Shown: piece by piece, positions 5,217 to 13,599 of the stretch | Layout of the letters: every line of letters starts with the position of its first letter | Numbering within the stretch: position 1 is the stretch's first letter | NCBI GenBank assembly: GCA_905202125.1 | Contig: CAJKQX010000054.1 | Coordinates: forward strand, 1 to 17,312 | Length of the DNA: 17,312 bases | Reading direction: 5' to 3' | Source of the DNA: an uncultured Prevotella sp. | GTDB lineage: Bacteria > Bacteroidota > Bacteroidia > Bacteroidales > Bacteroidaceae | Program-made: the position numbers and the translations under genes | Notes under the pieces: generated by a model | Database searches by the model: none | The model's input: only the letters and a program-made list of their open reading frames with translations | What the model was told of the DNA's origin: nothing

Positions 5217-8200
5217 TTATACCAATCCGCGTCCGTGACAGTTCTTGAATTTCTTGCCGCTACCGCAGGGGCAGGGGTCGTTGCGTCCCGGCATCTTGTC
5301 CTTGACGAAAGGAGTGCGCGGACGCTGTGCCGACTCGCGTGTGTCGTGCGATGCGGCTGCCTGTTGCATCTTGTCCACCAGTTCCTCTTTCTGCTCGTTA
5401 TAGCGTTGGGAGTGTTGCTCGGGAGCAGCCTCTTCCACACGCTGAATCTCGGGTATCTGACCTCGTGTGAGTATGCTTGTGATGCGGTTGTTCATGTCGT
5501 TGACCATCGAGTCGAAGAGTTTGGCACTCTCGAGCTTGAAGATGAGCAACGGGTCTTTCTGTTCGTAAGACGCATTCTGCACACTGTGGCGGAGCTCGTC
5601 GAGCTGACGCAGATTCTCTTTCCAGCAGTCGTCGATGATATGGAGCATGATGACGCGTTCAAACTGTTTCACCACATCGGCAGCCTCGGTGCGATAAGCC
5701 TCTTTGAGGTTGCACGGTATGTTGAACACACGTTTGCCATCGGTGATGGGCACCATGATGCGTTCGTACATTGTTCCTTGCTGTTCCTCAACCTCCTTGA
5801 TGGTGGGCCATGCCACAGTCTGTATGCGGTCGGTCTTGCGCTTGAACGAAGCCATAGCCTCCTGGAAGGCCTCCTCTTCAAGCTGCTCGCGCTTGTTGTT
5901 CATGAAATCCTCCTCGCTGAACGGACATTCCATAGCCAGCACTTTGAGGAATTCCTCGCGGCAACCAATGTAGTCGTTGGTCTCGATGATATTGACCACG
6001 CGGTCCCAGATGATGTTGGTGATGTCCATGCCTATGCGTTCGCCCATGAGTGCGTGGCGGCGCTTCTCGTATATCACTGTGCGCTGTTTGTTCATCACGT
6101 CGTCATATTCGAGCAGGTGCTTACGCGTACCGAAATGGTTTTCCTCCACTTTCTTCTGTGCGCGCTCGATGCTCTTGGATATCAGCGGGCTCTCGATGCG
6201 CTCTCCATCCTCAAATCCGAGACGGTCCATCACGCTTGCTATACGCTCGGATGCGAACAGACGCATGAGCTTGTCCTCAAGAGATACGTAGAATACGGAG
6301 CTTCCGGGGTCGCCCTGACGTCCTGCACGACCACGCAACTGGCGGTCCACACGACGGCTCTCGTGACGCTCTGTACCGATGATGGCCAGACCGCCGGCTG
6401 CCTTGACCTCAGCCGACAGCTTGATATCGGTACCACGGCCGGCCATGTTGGTGGCTATGGTCACGGCTCCGAGACGGCGTTCCTCCTCCTTGATGTCTGC
6501 ATCGCTGACGTTGGCGTAGTCTTTAGCTACCTTCTTGTCAATGTTCTTGCCGTCGATGAGTTCCTGGATGTGAGCTGCCGCCGAGTTCTTGTCACAAAAA
6601 GCGCGTCCGTCGGGTGTCACCCATGCGGTGCCTGTGGTGCTCTGTCCGGCCAAAGCCACGATGTCGGCCTCTTTCTGGTGGAGCTTGGCGTTGAGCACCT
6701 GGTGGGGTATCTTGCGCATGCTGAGCATCTTTGACAACATCTCGGAGATTTCCACCGATGTGGTACCCACAAGAGTAGGACGTCCGTTAGCGCGCATGTC
6801 GACTATCTCCTCGATTACGGCGCGGTATTTTTCACGTGCGGTCTTGTAGACTCGGTCGTCCATATCGTTGCGCAGCACGGGTTTGTTGGTTGGTATCTCG
6901 ACCACATCGAGCTTGTAGATGTCCCAGAACTCTCCGGCCTCGGTAGATGCCGTACCGGTCATACCGGCCAGTTTGTGGTACATACGGAAATAGTTTTGCA
7001 GTGTGATGGTGGCGAAGGTCTGTGTGGCCGCCTCGATCTTCACATGCTCTTTGGCCTCTACTGCCTGGTGCAGTCCGTCGCTCCAACGGCGTCCCTCCAT
7101 GATACGGCCGGTCTGTTCGTCGACGATTTTCACCTCGCCATCGATGACCACGTATTCGTCATCCTTGTTGAACATGCAGTAGGCCTTGAGGAGCTGTTGC
7201 AGTGTGTGCACTCGTTCGCTCTGGAGGGCATAGTGATTGAGCATGGCGTCTTTCTTGTCCAGACGCTGCTGCTCGTCGAGATCTTTTTCGTTCTCGAGTG
7301 CCGAGAGCTGTGATGTGATGTCGGGCAGAACGAAAAGGTTGCGGTCGTTCACCTGCGAGGCGAGCCAGTCGGTACCCTTGTCGGTGAGGTCGCAGCTGTT
7401 GAGTTTTTCGTCAACAACAAAGTAGAGCGGCTCTACGGCCTCGGGCATGCGGCGGTTGTTGTTCTCCATGTAGTACTCCTCTTTCTTGAGCATGCCTGCC
7501 TTGATGCCCTCTTCTGAGAGATACTTGATGAGTGGTTTGTTCTTGGGCAGAGCCTTGTGTGAGCGATAAAGAGCGGTGAAACCTTCGTCAAGCAGGTTTT
7601 GGTCGTTCTTCTCCTGTCCCTCGGTGATTTTCTGTTTGGCCTCTGCCAGATATTGCGTGGCCAGCTTGCGCTGTACGTCCACGAGACGTTCCACGAGCGG
7701 CTGGTATTCCTCAAACATCTGGTCTTCGCCTTTGGGCACCGGACCTGAGATGATGAGCGGTGTACGGGCGTCGTCGATAAGTACCGAGTCGACCTCATCG
7801 ACGATGGCATAGTTGTGCTTGCGCTGTACCAGATCGGCAGGCGATATGGCCATGTTGTCGCGCAGATAGTCGAAACCGAACTCGTTGTTGGTACCGAATG
7901 TGATGTCGGCCTCGTATGCCTTGCGGCGTTCGGGAGAGTTGGGGCGGTGCTTGTCAATGCAGTCCACGGACAATCCGTTGAACATATACAGCGGGCCCAT
8001 CCACTCGGAGTCACGCTTGGCCAGATAGTCGTTGACGGTCACCACGTGCACACCGTTGCCTGTGAGGGCATTGAGAAATACGGGCAGTGTGGCCACAAGG
8101 GTCTTTCCTTCACCTGTTGCCATCTCGGCTATCTTACCCTGATGCAGGGCGATACCGCCGAAGAGCTGCACGTCGTAGTGCACCATTTCCCATTTCAGAT

Positions 8201-8696
8201 CGTTGCCACCGGCAGTCCAGTGGTTGTGATATATGGCCTTGTCGCCATCGATGGTGATAAAGTCTTTGCGCGGGTCGGCAGCCAGTTCACGGTCGAAATC
8301 GGTGGCCGTGACGATGATCTCCTCGTTCTCGGCAAAGCGTCGCGCGGTGTCCTTGACGATGCTGAACGCCACCGGCATGACCTCGTTGAGGGCCTTCTCG
8401 TAGATTTCGAGCACCTCTTTCTCGAGTTTGTCTATGTTGTTGAAGATTGATTCGCGCTCGTCGATAGGTGTCTCTTCTATCTTGGCTTTGAGAGCGGCGA
8501 TTTTCTCTTTCTGCTCTTTGGCAGAGTCTTGCACATAAGTCTGTATCTCCTTTGTACGTGCGCGCAACTCGTCGTTGCTTAGTTTTTTGATGTCCGGGTA
8601 AACGGCCTTCACGCTTTCGACAAGCGGCTGGATGAGCTTCATGTCCCGTGTCGATTTGTTACCGAACAGCGATTGTAGAATTTTATTAAAGTTCAT
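5217..8696 (-). CDS. secA: Preprotein translocase ATPase SecA
   Basis: The motor of Sec export: it binds preproteins and drives them through SecYEG by ATP hydrolysis at the inner membrane. The protein is 1159 aa from MNFNKILQSLFGNK. An in-frame ATG at 8759 would add 21 residues, but they look like untranslated leader, so 8696 is preferred. Visible motifs are Walker A GEGKT (195-199), the Walker B-type DEVD (300-303) with DDARTPLIIS after it, TNMAGRGTDIKL, the helicase motif GRAGRQGDPGSS, and the C-terminal zinc-binding CPCGSGKKFKNCH (Cys1142, Cys1144, Cys1153, His1154). It is longer than E. coli SecA (901 aa), as usual in Bacteroidota, with extra sequence around 320-490. It is last in the lnb operon order, 156 nt after its upstream neighbour, and has its own strong terminator. 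Confidence 0.97.
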   Translation of the reverse strand: MNFNKILQSLFGNKSTRDMKLIQPLVESVKAVYPDIKKLSNDELRARTKEIQTYVQDSAKEQKEKIAALKAKIEETPIDERESIFNNIDKLEKEVLEIYEKALNEVMPVAFSIVKDTARRFAENEEIIVTATDFDRELAADPRKDFITIDGDKAIYHNHWTAGGNDLKWEMVHYDVQLFGGIALHQGKIAEMATGEGKTLVATLPVFLNALTGNGVHVVTVNDYLAKRDSEWMGPLYMFNGLSVDCIDKHRPNSPERRKAYEADITFGTNNEFGFDYLRDNMAISPADLVQRKHNYAIVDEVDSVLIDDARTPLIISGPVPKGEDQMFEEYQPLVERLVDVQRKLATQYLAEAKQKITEGQEKNDQNLLDEGFTALYRSHKALPKNKPLIKYLSEEGIKAGMLKKEEYYMENNNRRMPEAVEPLYFVVDEKLNSCDLTDKGTDWLASQVNDRNLFVLPDITSQLSALENEKDLDEQQRLDKKDAMLNHYALQSERVHTLQQLLKAYCMFNKDDEYVVIDGEVKIVDEQTGRIMEGRRWSDGLHQAVEAKEHVKIEAATQTFATITLQNYFRMYHKLAGMTGTASTEAGEFWDIYKLDVVEIPTNKPVLRNDMDDRVYKTAREKYRAVIEEIVDMRANGRPTLVGTTSVEISEMLSKMLSMRKIPHQVLNAKLHQKEADIVALAGQSTTGTAWVTPDGRAFCDKNSAAAHIQELIDGKNIDKKVAKDYANVSDADIKEEERRLGAVTIATNMAGRGTDIKLSAEVKAAGGLAIIGTERHESRRVDRQLRGRAGRQGDPGSSVFYVSLEDKLMRLFASERIASVMDRLGFEDGERIESPLISKSIERAQKKVEENHFGTRKHLLEYDDVMNKQRTVIYEKRRHALMGERIGMDITNIIWDRVVNIIETNDYIGCREEFLKVLAMECPFSEEDFMNNKREQLEEEAFQEAMASFKRKTDRIQTVAWPTIKEVEEQQGTMYERIMVPITDGKRVFNIPCNLKEAYRTEAADVVKQFERVIMLHIIDDCWKENLRQLDELRHSVQNASYEQKDPLLIFKLESAKLFDSMVNDMNNRITSILTRGQIPEIQRVEEAAPEQHSQRYNEQKEELVDKMQQAAASHDTRESAQRPRTPFVKDKMPGRNDPCPCGSGKKFKNCHGRGLV

Positions 8697-8744
8697 TTTT
8701 ATTATTGTTTTTGTTTTTACGAATGAATGGAAATAAACACAAGA

Positions 8745-8773
8745 CAGGTGTGTCTGCATCAGAGTCGCACCTG
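8745..8773 (-). promoter_or_regulatory. Nested hairpin in the secA leader
   Basis: CAGGTG (8745-8750) pairs with CACCTG (8768-8773), and inside it TCTG pairs with CAGA around a 3-nt loop. The structure lies about 50-80 nt upstream of the secA ATG, in the gap after the PafA-like gene. It could be a leader structure, an mRNA processing site or a weak intergenic terminator. No clear -7 box was found in this gap. Confidence 0.3.
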
Positions 8774-8852
8774 CTGTGTGAGAATCATCCTGTATTGTCG
8801 GGTCAATCGGACGAATAAGTCTGATTGATAACCTTTGGGAATTGCAGGGATA

Positions 8853-10226
8853 TTATTGCAACGGTGCCGAAGAACACGCATTCGGTGCCCGTATGCGTAT
8901 GGCTTTGGCTATGGTAGGCGCTATGCGATCTACCGTGACCGGCGTAATGACGCGTTCCGGCTTTGTGCCTACACCATATATAATAATAGGGAATGGCACA
9001 AAGGCTGTGCGTGAGGTATATTCTTCCTGATTGTCTTCGTTGACCAACTGCCATCCGGGTGACACCTCAATCACCAAATCGCCGCTGACAGCTGTGCTGT
9101 AAGGGCTCACCGTGACATCGCGCACACCTGCGGCCTGGGTGAGAAGCTCCTTCGACCGCAACACCACATCGTTGAAACTGATATGCCGTTGCTCGAGCAG
9201 TTTGCGGTCAATATAGATTTGATTGTGAAAGCATGTTTCCACATATTGCGCCTGACCGTAGATCGCTCCGAGGTACATATTGAGCAGATTGGCCGTGCGG
9301 TTGATGTAGAATGTGCCTGTGGGGATGCGGTAACGACTGTAATCCACGGGTTCGTTGTCGGTGTATCCGGTACCTGTGAGGATATAAAGTATCTTGTCGT
9401 TGCCAATCTTTTCGTCCAGTTTCTTTATGATGTCCGCCAATATATTGTCGAGTTTGAGATAGACAAGCTCGATGTCTGTCTGGCGGTTGGTCTCGCTTTG
9501 GGTCTTTTCTTTGTTCTTGCTCTTGCCCGATAGGGTGATGTAGAGCATGTCTGTGGTCTCGTCGCGTCCCATAGCCGTGTTGTCCACACACGTGATGGCC
9601 AAAGCTGAGGCGGCATCATTGCCGTCGCTGTATGTCGTGGCGTTGTTGTATGCTTTTACGAGATTGCGGGCCGTCTCGGAATAATAGGACGATGTGGTCC
9701 ATCTTCCGTCCTTCTTGTTTATCCAGAATGCACCATCGGCTGCATGTCCGCCAGAGAGTATGGCGGCATCTTTGTCTTGCGCGATGCTGTATATTATGGA
9801 TGTGCCACGGGTGGCCACCTTCAGCTCGTCGCTTATGGTAGATGTGGCCAACTTGGCCGGCGAGGCTCCGTATTTCTCGTCATCTGTGCAAAATACGGGG
9901 CGAAGGGTGGCTCTGTCCAGCCATTGTCCGGCCACAATATTGTTGTATTGAGGAGTTGTACCGGTTGATATCGATGCTACGGCCGAAGCCCTGTCGACGG
10001 GCGAAAAAGGATATTGTGCGGCCTCGTAGACACATCCCTCCTGAAGCAATTTCTTGAATCCGTCAGGCGTGTACAATGGCGAGAATTGCTCGATGTAGTC
10101 GGTGCGCAACTGGTCGATGATGATATTTACCACCAATCGCGGAGCCGGCATCAATGACTGTGCACATAATTCCGTGTTGTTTGTAAGCGCTGCAAGTATT
10201 ATTATTGCTGATAAATATCTGTTCAT
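8853..10226 (-). CDS. PafA-like alkaline-phosphatase-superfamily protein, probably catalytically dead
   Basis: A 457-aa protein with a signal peptide (cleavage near LCAQ-S) and the fold signatures of PafA-type phosphatases: IIIDQLRTDYI, GFKKLLQEG, VFCTDDE, TSTISDELKVAT, AAILSGGHAADGAFW, and APTIAKAIRIRAPNACS at the end. Known PafA catalysis uses Thr79, Asn100, Lys162, Arg164 and two zinc sites. Here the PTxTxxGH motif reads PVDRASAV, so Arg79 stands at the Thr position; the Asn is Gly100; KDR is DKD (151-153); the zinc-binding ADH is GTG (285-287); and the D...H motif reads GKSKNKE. Only Asp38 of the metal ligands I could place survives. It is therefore probably a periplasmic or outer-membrane-facing pseudoenzyme. 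It overlaps lnb by 4 nt (ATGA), which suggests translational coupling and a role linked to Lnb or envelope assembly. Confidence 0.85.
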   Translation of the reverse strand: MNRYLSAIIILAALTNNTELCAQSLMPAPRLVVNIIIDQLRTDYIEQFSPLYTPDGFKKLLQEGCVYEAAQYPFSPVDRASAVASISTGTTPQYNNIVAGQWLDRATLRPVFCTDDEKYGASPAKLATSTISDELKVATRGTSIIYSIAQDKDAAILSGGHAADGAFWINKKDGRWTTSSYYSETARNLVKAYNNATTYSDGNDAASALAITCVDNTAMGRDETTDMLYITLSGKSKNKEKTQSETNRQTDIELVYLKLDNILADIIKKLDEKIGNDKILYILTGTGYTDNEPVDYSRYRIPTGTFYINRTANLLNMYLGAIYGQAQYVETCFHNQIYIDRKLLEQRHISFNDVVLRSKELLTQAAGVRDVTVSPYSTAVSGDLVIEVSPGWQLVNEDNQEEYTSRTAFVPFPIIIYGVGTKPERVITPVTVDRIAPTIAKAIRIRAPNACSSAPLQ

Positions 10227-11458
10227 TTCCTTTTTATGGATATTATTTGGTCCAACTTAAATAAGTATCTTATCAGCAAAGATAATGCCACAAGATACAT
10301 TCCCTCGGCATATTTTTGAAAAAATCCTGCCATGAGGAACAAAATCAAGAGAAAAACCCATGCCATGATCCATGCGGGTATCTTGTTTTTGCGGAGGTCC
10401 TTGATTGTCTTGAATAGAAAGACGAGCGAAAGCGGATTGAGCAACAGAATCTGGAAATTCATGCTCACGGCCGGATGCTCAGAGAAAATCATTGCGAACA
10501 GGATGATGCCACAAAGTCCTGTGACGGTCAGGATGAATGCATCTATGCCCCAGAATGTTTTTTTCAGGTGTCGCTCGATGATGGTCGCCATAATTAATAT
10601 GATTGCAAACGCAATGGCGCACATGCGGGGTGTGATCTCAAAAAAGTCTGCGTATTGTATCTTGTACGGCGAGAAGACCCACGACGATTGCTTCACGAGG
10701 GGACGCTTGGTATGGTCTACGTTTACAATCACGGCGTTGTCGAAATCACTACGCAAGTTGTCGGGCAGGAACTGCTGTTCTTGTCTGTTTATCGGTTGGT
10801 CGGCCTTGATGCCCAACAGCAGGTCGTTGCCGAATCGTGCCCAACGATGGTGTTCGTTGTATGAGTGTATCAACTCGCGGTAAGACACCTTGTTGCTGTT
10901 TCGTGCCGGATATCTTATGATGCCTTTGATGTGCGAAACGAGGATGTCTCTTGCCCTTGTAGTGCAGTTGTCGTAAAAATAATTGTATCTGTAAATGCGG
11001 TTCTGCGGTTCGTAATTCACCGCCAATGCCTTCAGTATCTCGCTTTTTTCTTCTGCGGTGAGATTCAGTGTCTGCTGTCTGACACCTACATTGTCGGCTT
11101 CGTAATTGCGCCTGAATTGTTCGAAATCGGTCACGCCCATCTCATAGTCTGTAAGGCCGAAGACGAAACGCAGCACGAAATACGGCTTGTCAAAAGAGAA
11201 GATGCCGTAGTTGACGGCAATGTCGATGTCGTCGGCAATATCTTTCACGCGGATGGCCGTATGACCATACAGACTGTAAATCTGCTCGCGCGGTTGGCAT
11301 GTGAGCAGACTGATTTCCACCGAATCCATATTCGTGAAGATGGGTCCGGCGTCCTGTGAGCGCAGATTATTTGTTAACAACAGAAAAATAATCGTTGCGG
11401 TTAACCTTAAAACATGTCTTAAATGTTTCACGATGCAAAAATAACTTATATTTCCCAC
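10223..11458 (-). CDS. lnb: Lipoprotein N-acyltransferase Lnb (DUF4105 family)
   Basis: A 411-aa protein with a signal-anchor-like N-terminus, a periplasmic domain (about 35-270) and roughly five C-terminal membrane segments (about 278-400). The periplasmic domain is the DUF4105/Lnb domain: YSLYGHTAIRV with His66, and FYDNCTTRARD with Cys165, giving the His and Cys expected of this thiol-acyltransferase-like family. Bacteroides Lnb adds the third acyl chain to the N-terminal Cys of lipoproteins, replacing E. coli Lnt; assignment here rests on family and architecture. The start is uncertain: ATG at 11458 gives MGNISYFCIV, while GTG at 11431 gives a cleaner signal peptide (VKHLRHVLRL) and lies just after a -7-like box. 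It overlaps the PafA-like gene by 4 nt, and secA follows further downstream. Confidence 0.8.
   Translation of the reverse strand: MGNISYFCIVKHLRHVLRLTATIIFLLLTNNLRSQDAGPIFTNMDSVEISLLTCQPREQIYSLYGHTAIRVKDIADDIDIAVNYGIFSFDKPYFVLRFVFGLTDYEMGVTDFEQFRRNYEADNVGVRQQTLNLTAEEKSEILKALAVNYEPQNRIYRYNYFYDNCTTRARDILVSHIKGIIRYPARNSNKVSYRELIHSYNEHHRWARFGNDLLLGIKADQPINRQEQQFLPDNLRSDFDNAVIVNVDHTKRPLVKQSSWVFSPYKIQYADFFEITPRMCAIAFAIILIMATIIERHLKKTFWGIDAFILTVTGLCGIILFAMIFSEHPAVSMNFQILLLNPLSLVFLFKTIKDLRKNKIPAWIMAWVFLLILFLMAGFFQKYAEGMYLVALSLLIRYLFKLDQIISIKRK
11436..11443 (-). promoter_or_regulatory. -7-like box upstream of the alternative lnb start
   Basis: TATTTTTG on the minus strand fits TAnnTTTG exactly. No good -33 TTTG was found at 18-20 nt spacing. 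If used, transcription would start near 11430, which would leave the ATG at 11458 untranscribed and favour the GTG at 11431. Confidence 0.3.
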
Positions 11459-11487
11459 TTTCGTGTCTTTATTTCAAAAAATTTCGA

Positions 11488-11495
11488 TAATTTTG
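11488..11495 (+). promoter_or_regulatory. -7 box for the outer-membrane protein/lptC operon
   Basis: TAATTTTG fits TAnnTTTG exactly and lies 80 nt upstream of the preferred ATG (11575). No clear -33 element was found at the usual spacing. It sits in the divergent gap shared with lnb. Confidence 0.45.
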
Positions 11496-11574
11496 CAACC
11501 AATTCGTTCTTTTGAATGTATGTCAATGGTCTCCGGGACCGAATTTGTATATATTACATTAAATGATTTTAAAA

Positions 11575-12876
11575 ATGAAAAAGATATTTATCGCTTCCGT
11601 CATGGGGCTTGTTTCCATGACATCTTTTGCTCAAAGCGGTACTAACTCTCCATATAGCCAATATGGTCTGGGTGTCTTGAGTGAACCGGCCGGTGGCATC
11701 AATCGCGGCATGAATGGTTTGGGACTCGGTTTCCGCGAACACAACAGTCTGAATATCCTCAACCCTGCATCTTATTCGGCGATAGACTCGCTTAGTTTCA
11801 TCTTCGATGCGGGTGTTTCGGGTCAGATTACCAATTATAATGAAAGTGGAAAGAAAGTCAATGCCAACAACTCCAGTGTCGAGTACATCATTGCCGGTTT
11901 TCGTCTGGCGCGGCATCTCGGCCTGAGTTTCGGACTGTTGCCATATTCCAACATCGGTTACAATTACTCCAATACGCAGAAGATTGGCGGCAGCAATATC
12001 ACGGACGAGACCTCGTACACCAACTCATATTCCGGTGATGGCGGTTTGCATAGTGTTTACATCGGTCTTGGTTGGGAACCGTTCAAGGGCTTTTCCATCG
12101 GTGCCAACATCGCATATTTGTGGGGTGAATACACTCGCGAGGTCGTCAACAGCTACTCGGATGCTTATATCAACACGCTGTCCAAATTTTATTCCGCTTC
12201 GGTAAACAGTTATAAGCTTGATTTCGGCGTTCAGTATACGGCCGACATTTCAAAGAAAGACAAGGTGACAATCGGTCTGACATATAGCCCCGGACACAAA
12301 CTCGGGACAGACCCACGGTGCCGTGTGATATCCACCAACTCCCAGACAGTGGTGGCCGATACCACTACCTACGTCGTGAAAAATGGTCTTGAGATACCGA
12401 CAATGTTTGGTGTCGGCCTGATGTGGAACCGTGATGACAAGCTCAAGGTCGGTATCGACTATACGTTGCAGAAATGGGCATCGTTGAAATATCCTGTTTA
12501 TGATGTCGTGAACAATGTGCCCCAATACACTTCCGTTTCGGGATTGTTTAACGATCGTCATAAGGTCACACTCGGAGGCGATTACTGTCCCGGCGAGACA
12601 AGCCGTAAATTCTTCAACCGCATGCACTATCGCTTTGGCGTGTCCTATGCCACACCTTATATAAAAATAAATGGCGAGGAAGGTCCGAAGGAATACAGTG
12701 TCAGCGCAGGTTTCGGCATCCCTGTCACAAACAGAATCAACAATCGCTCCGTATTGAACATATCGGCTCAATGGGTGCGTCAGGATTCCAAAAAGTTTAT
12801 CACCGAAAATTCTTTCCGTATCAATATCGGTCTGACATTCAACGAACGTTGGTTCGCCAAATGGAAGATGGATTAA
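11575..12876 (+). CDS. Predicted outer-membrane beta-barrel protein
   Basis: A 433-aa protein from MKKIFIASVMG. An in-frame ATG four codons upstream (11563) is possible but lengthens the signal peptide unnecessarily. The signal peptide ends near SFA-QS. The mature part starts NSPYSQYGLGVL, then GGINRGMNGLGLGFRE and LNPASYSAIDSLSFIFDAG, a Bacteroidota signature resembling FadL/PorV-like barrels. It continues with alternating aromatic and Gly-rich strands and ends in strand-like SFRINIGLTFNERWF. The exact role is unknown: it could be a transport barrel or a structural outer-membrane protein. It is the first gene of a plus-strand envelope operon, 31 nt before lptC, consistent with an envelope role. 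Confidence 0.75.
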   Translation: MKKIFIASVMGLVSMTSFAQSGTNSPYSQYGLGVLSEPAGGINRGMNGLGLGFREHNSLNILNPASYSAIDSLSFIFDAGVSGQITNYNESGKKVNANNSSVEYIIAGFRLARHLGLSFGLLPYSNIGYNYSNTQKIGGSNITDETSYTNSYSGDGGLHSVYIGLGWEPFKGFSIGANIAYLWGEYTREVVNSYSDAYINTLSKFYSASVNSYKLDFGVQYTADISKKDKVTIGLTYSPGHKLGTDPRCRVISTNSQTVVADTTTYVVKNGLEIPTMFGVGLMWNRDDKLKVGIDYTLQKWASLKYPVYDVVNNVPQYTSVSGLFNDRHKVTLGGDYCPGETSRKFFNRMHYRFGVSYATPYIKINGEEGPKEYSVSAGFGIPVTNRINNRSVLNISAQWVRQDSKKFITENSFRINIGLTFNERWFAKWKMD

Positions 12877-12907
12877 GGGCAATACGGCTGATATCAAAGA
12901 GAAGGGT

Positions 12908-13558
12908 TTGAAAACTGTCGTCTTTTACATACTTTCGACTTTTTCTTTAATGTTCCTTGTTTCGTGCGGCGAACAGAAAGAACATACCGCTGCGGCTATC
13001 CACGATCGTGATTCCGTATCGATGATGACAAGTTACGGAGTGAATACTCTCATTTCGGATTCCGGAGTGATAAAGTATCGCATCGTGACCGAACGATGGG
13101 AGGTGAACGTCAATCGCAATCCCTCGAGATGGATATTCGAGAAAGGCCTTTTTTTCGAACAGTTTGATGAGAAATTCCATGTTCAGGCATATATTCAGGC
13201 CGACACCGCTTATTATTATGACAAGGACAAAATATGGGAACTTAAGGGACGTGTCAGGATATTGAACAATGAAGGCCTGAAATATCGTAGCGAACAGTTG
13301 TTCTGGGATGAAGGCAAACATGAGTTTTATTCCAATGTGCATTCGGTTTTGATTACTCCTGAGCGGGAAATCGAAGGCAACCGATTCAGAAGTGATGAAC
13401 GTATGACAAAATTCCATGTCTACACCACATCCGGTTCGATTGAGAAGGGTGACGTGATGAATGAGAAGGGCGACACGACGAGTGTCCAGCCCGACACCGT
13501 CAATGTCAATCGACGCCAGCAAACCATGCCGCAGCGCAGGATGACGACCTCCGGTTAA
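12908..13558 (+). CDS. lptC: LPS export system periplasmic protein LptC
   Basis: LptC connects the LptBFG extractor in the inner membrane to LptA and the periplasmic LPS bridge. This protein has 216 aa and a TTG start, preceded by an AGAGAAGGG purine run; no in-frame ATG gives a complete signal peptide. The N-terminus is a lipoprotein-type signal (LMFLVSC, Cys20), as in Bacteroidota LptC, whereas E. coli LptC has a membrane anchor. The core at about 40-180 shows the LptC pattern of beta-jellyroll strands: GVIKYRIVTERWEV, WIFEKGLFFEQFDE, ADTAYYYDKDKIWELKGRVRI, FWDEGKHEFYSN, and GNRFRSDERM. The tail (185-216) is polar and probably disordered. It lies in an operon between the barrel protein and the CorC-like gene. 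Confidence 0.85.
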   Translation: MKTVVFYILSTFSLMFLVSCGEQKEHTAAAIHDRDSVSMMTSYGVNTLISDSGVIKYRIVTERWEVNVNRNPSRWIFEKGLFFEQFDEKFHVQAYIQADTAYYYDKDKIWELKGRVRILNNEGLKYRSEQLFWDEGKHEFYSNVHSVLITPEREIEGNRFRSDERMTKFHVYTTSGSIEKGDVMNEKGDTTSVQPDTVNVNRRQQTMPQRRMTTSG

Positions 13559-13599
13559 TTATTCAAAATAAAAACAGAAAAACAATCGATGATTTCATT

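Noticed and set aside
4710..5238. Several overlapping open frames on both strands between the invertible segment and secA
   Set aside because: They overlap one another, are built from the 22-nt repeat array and hairpins, and show no family features.
5205..6734. 509-codon plus-strand open frame opposite secA
   Set aside because: It is antisense to unmistakable SecA sequence and is a by-product of codon bias. The same applies to the long antisense frames opposite the fimbrillin, lnb and CorC-like genes.
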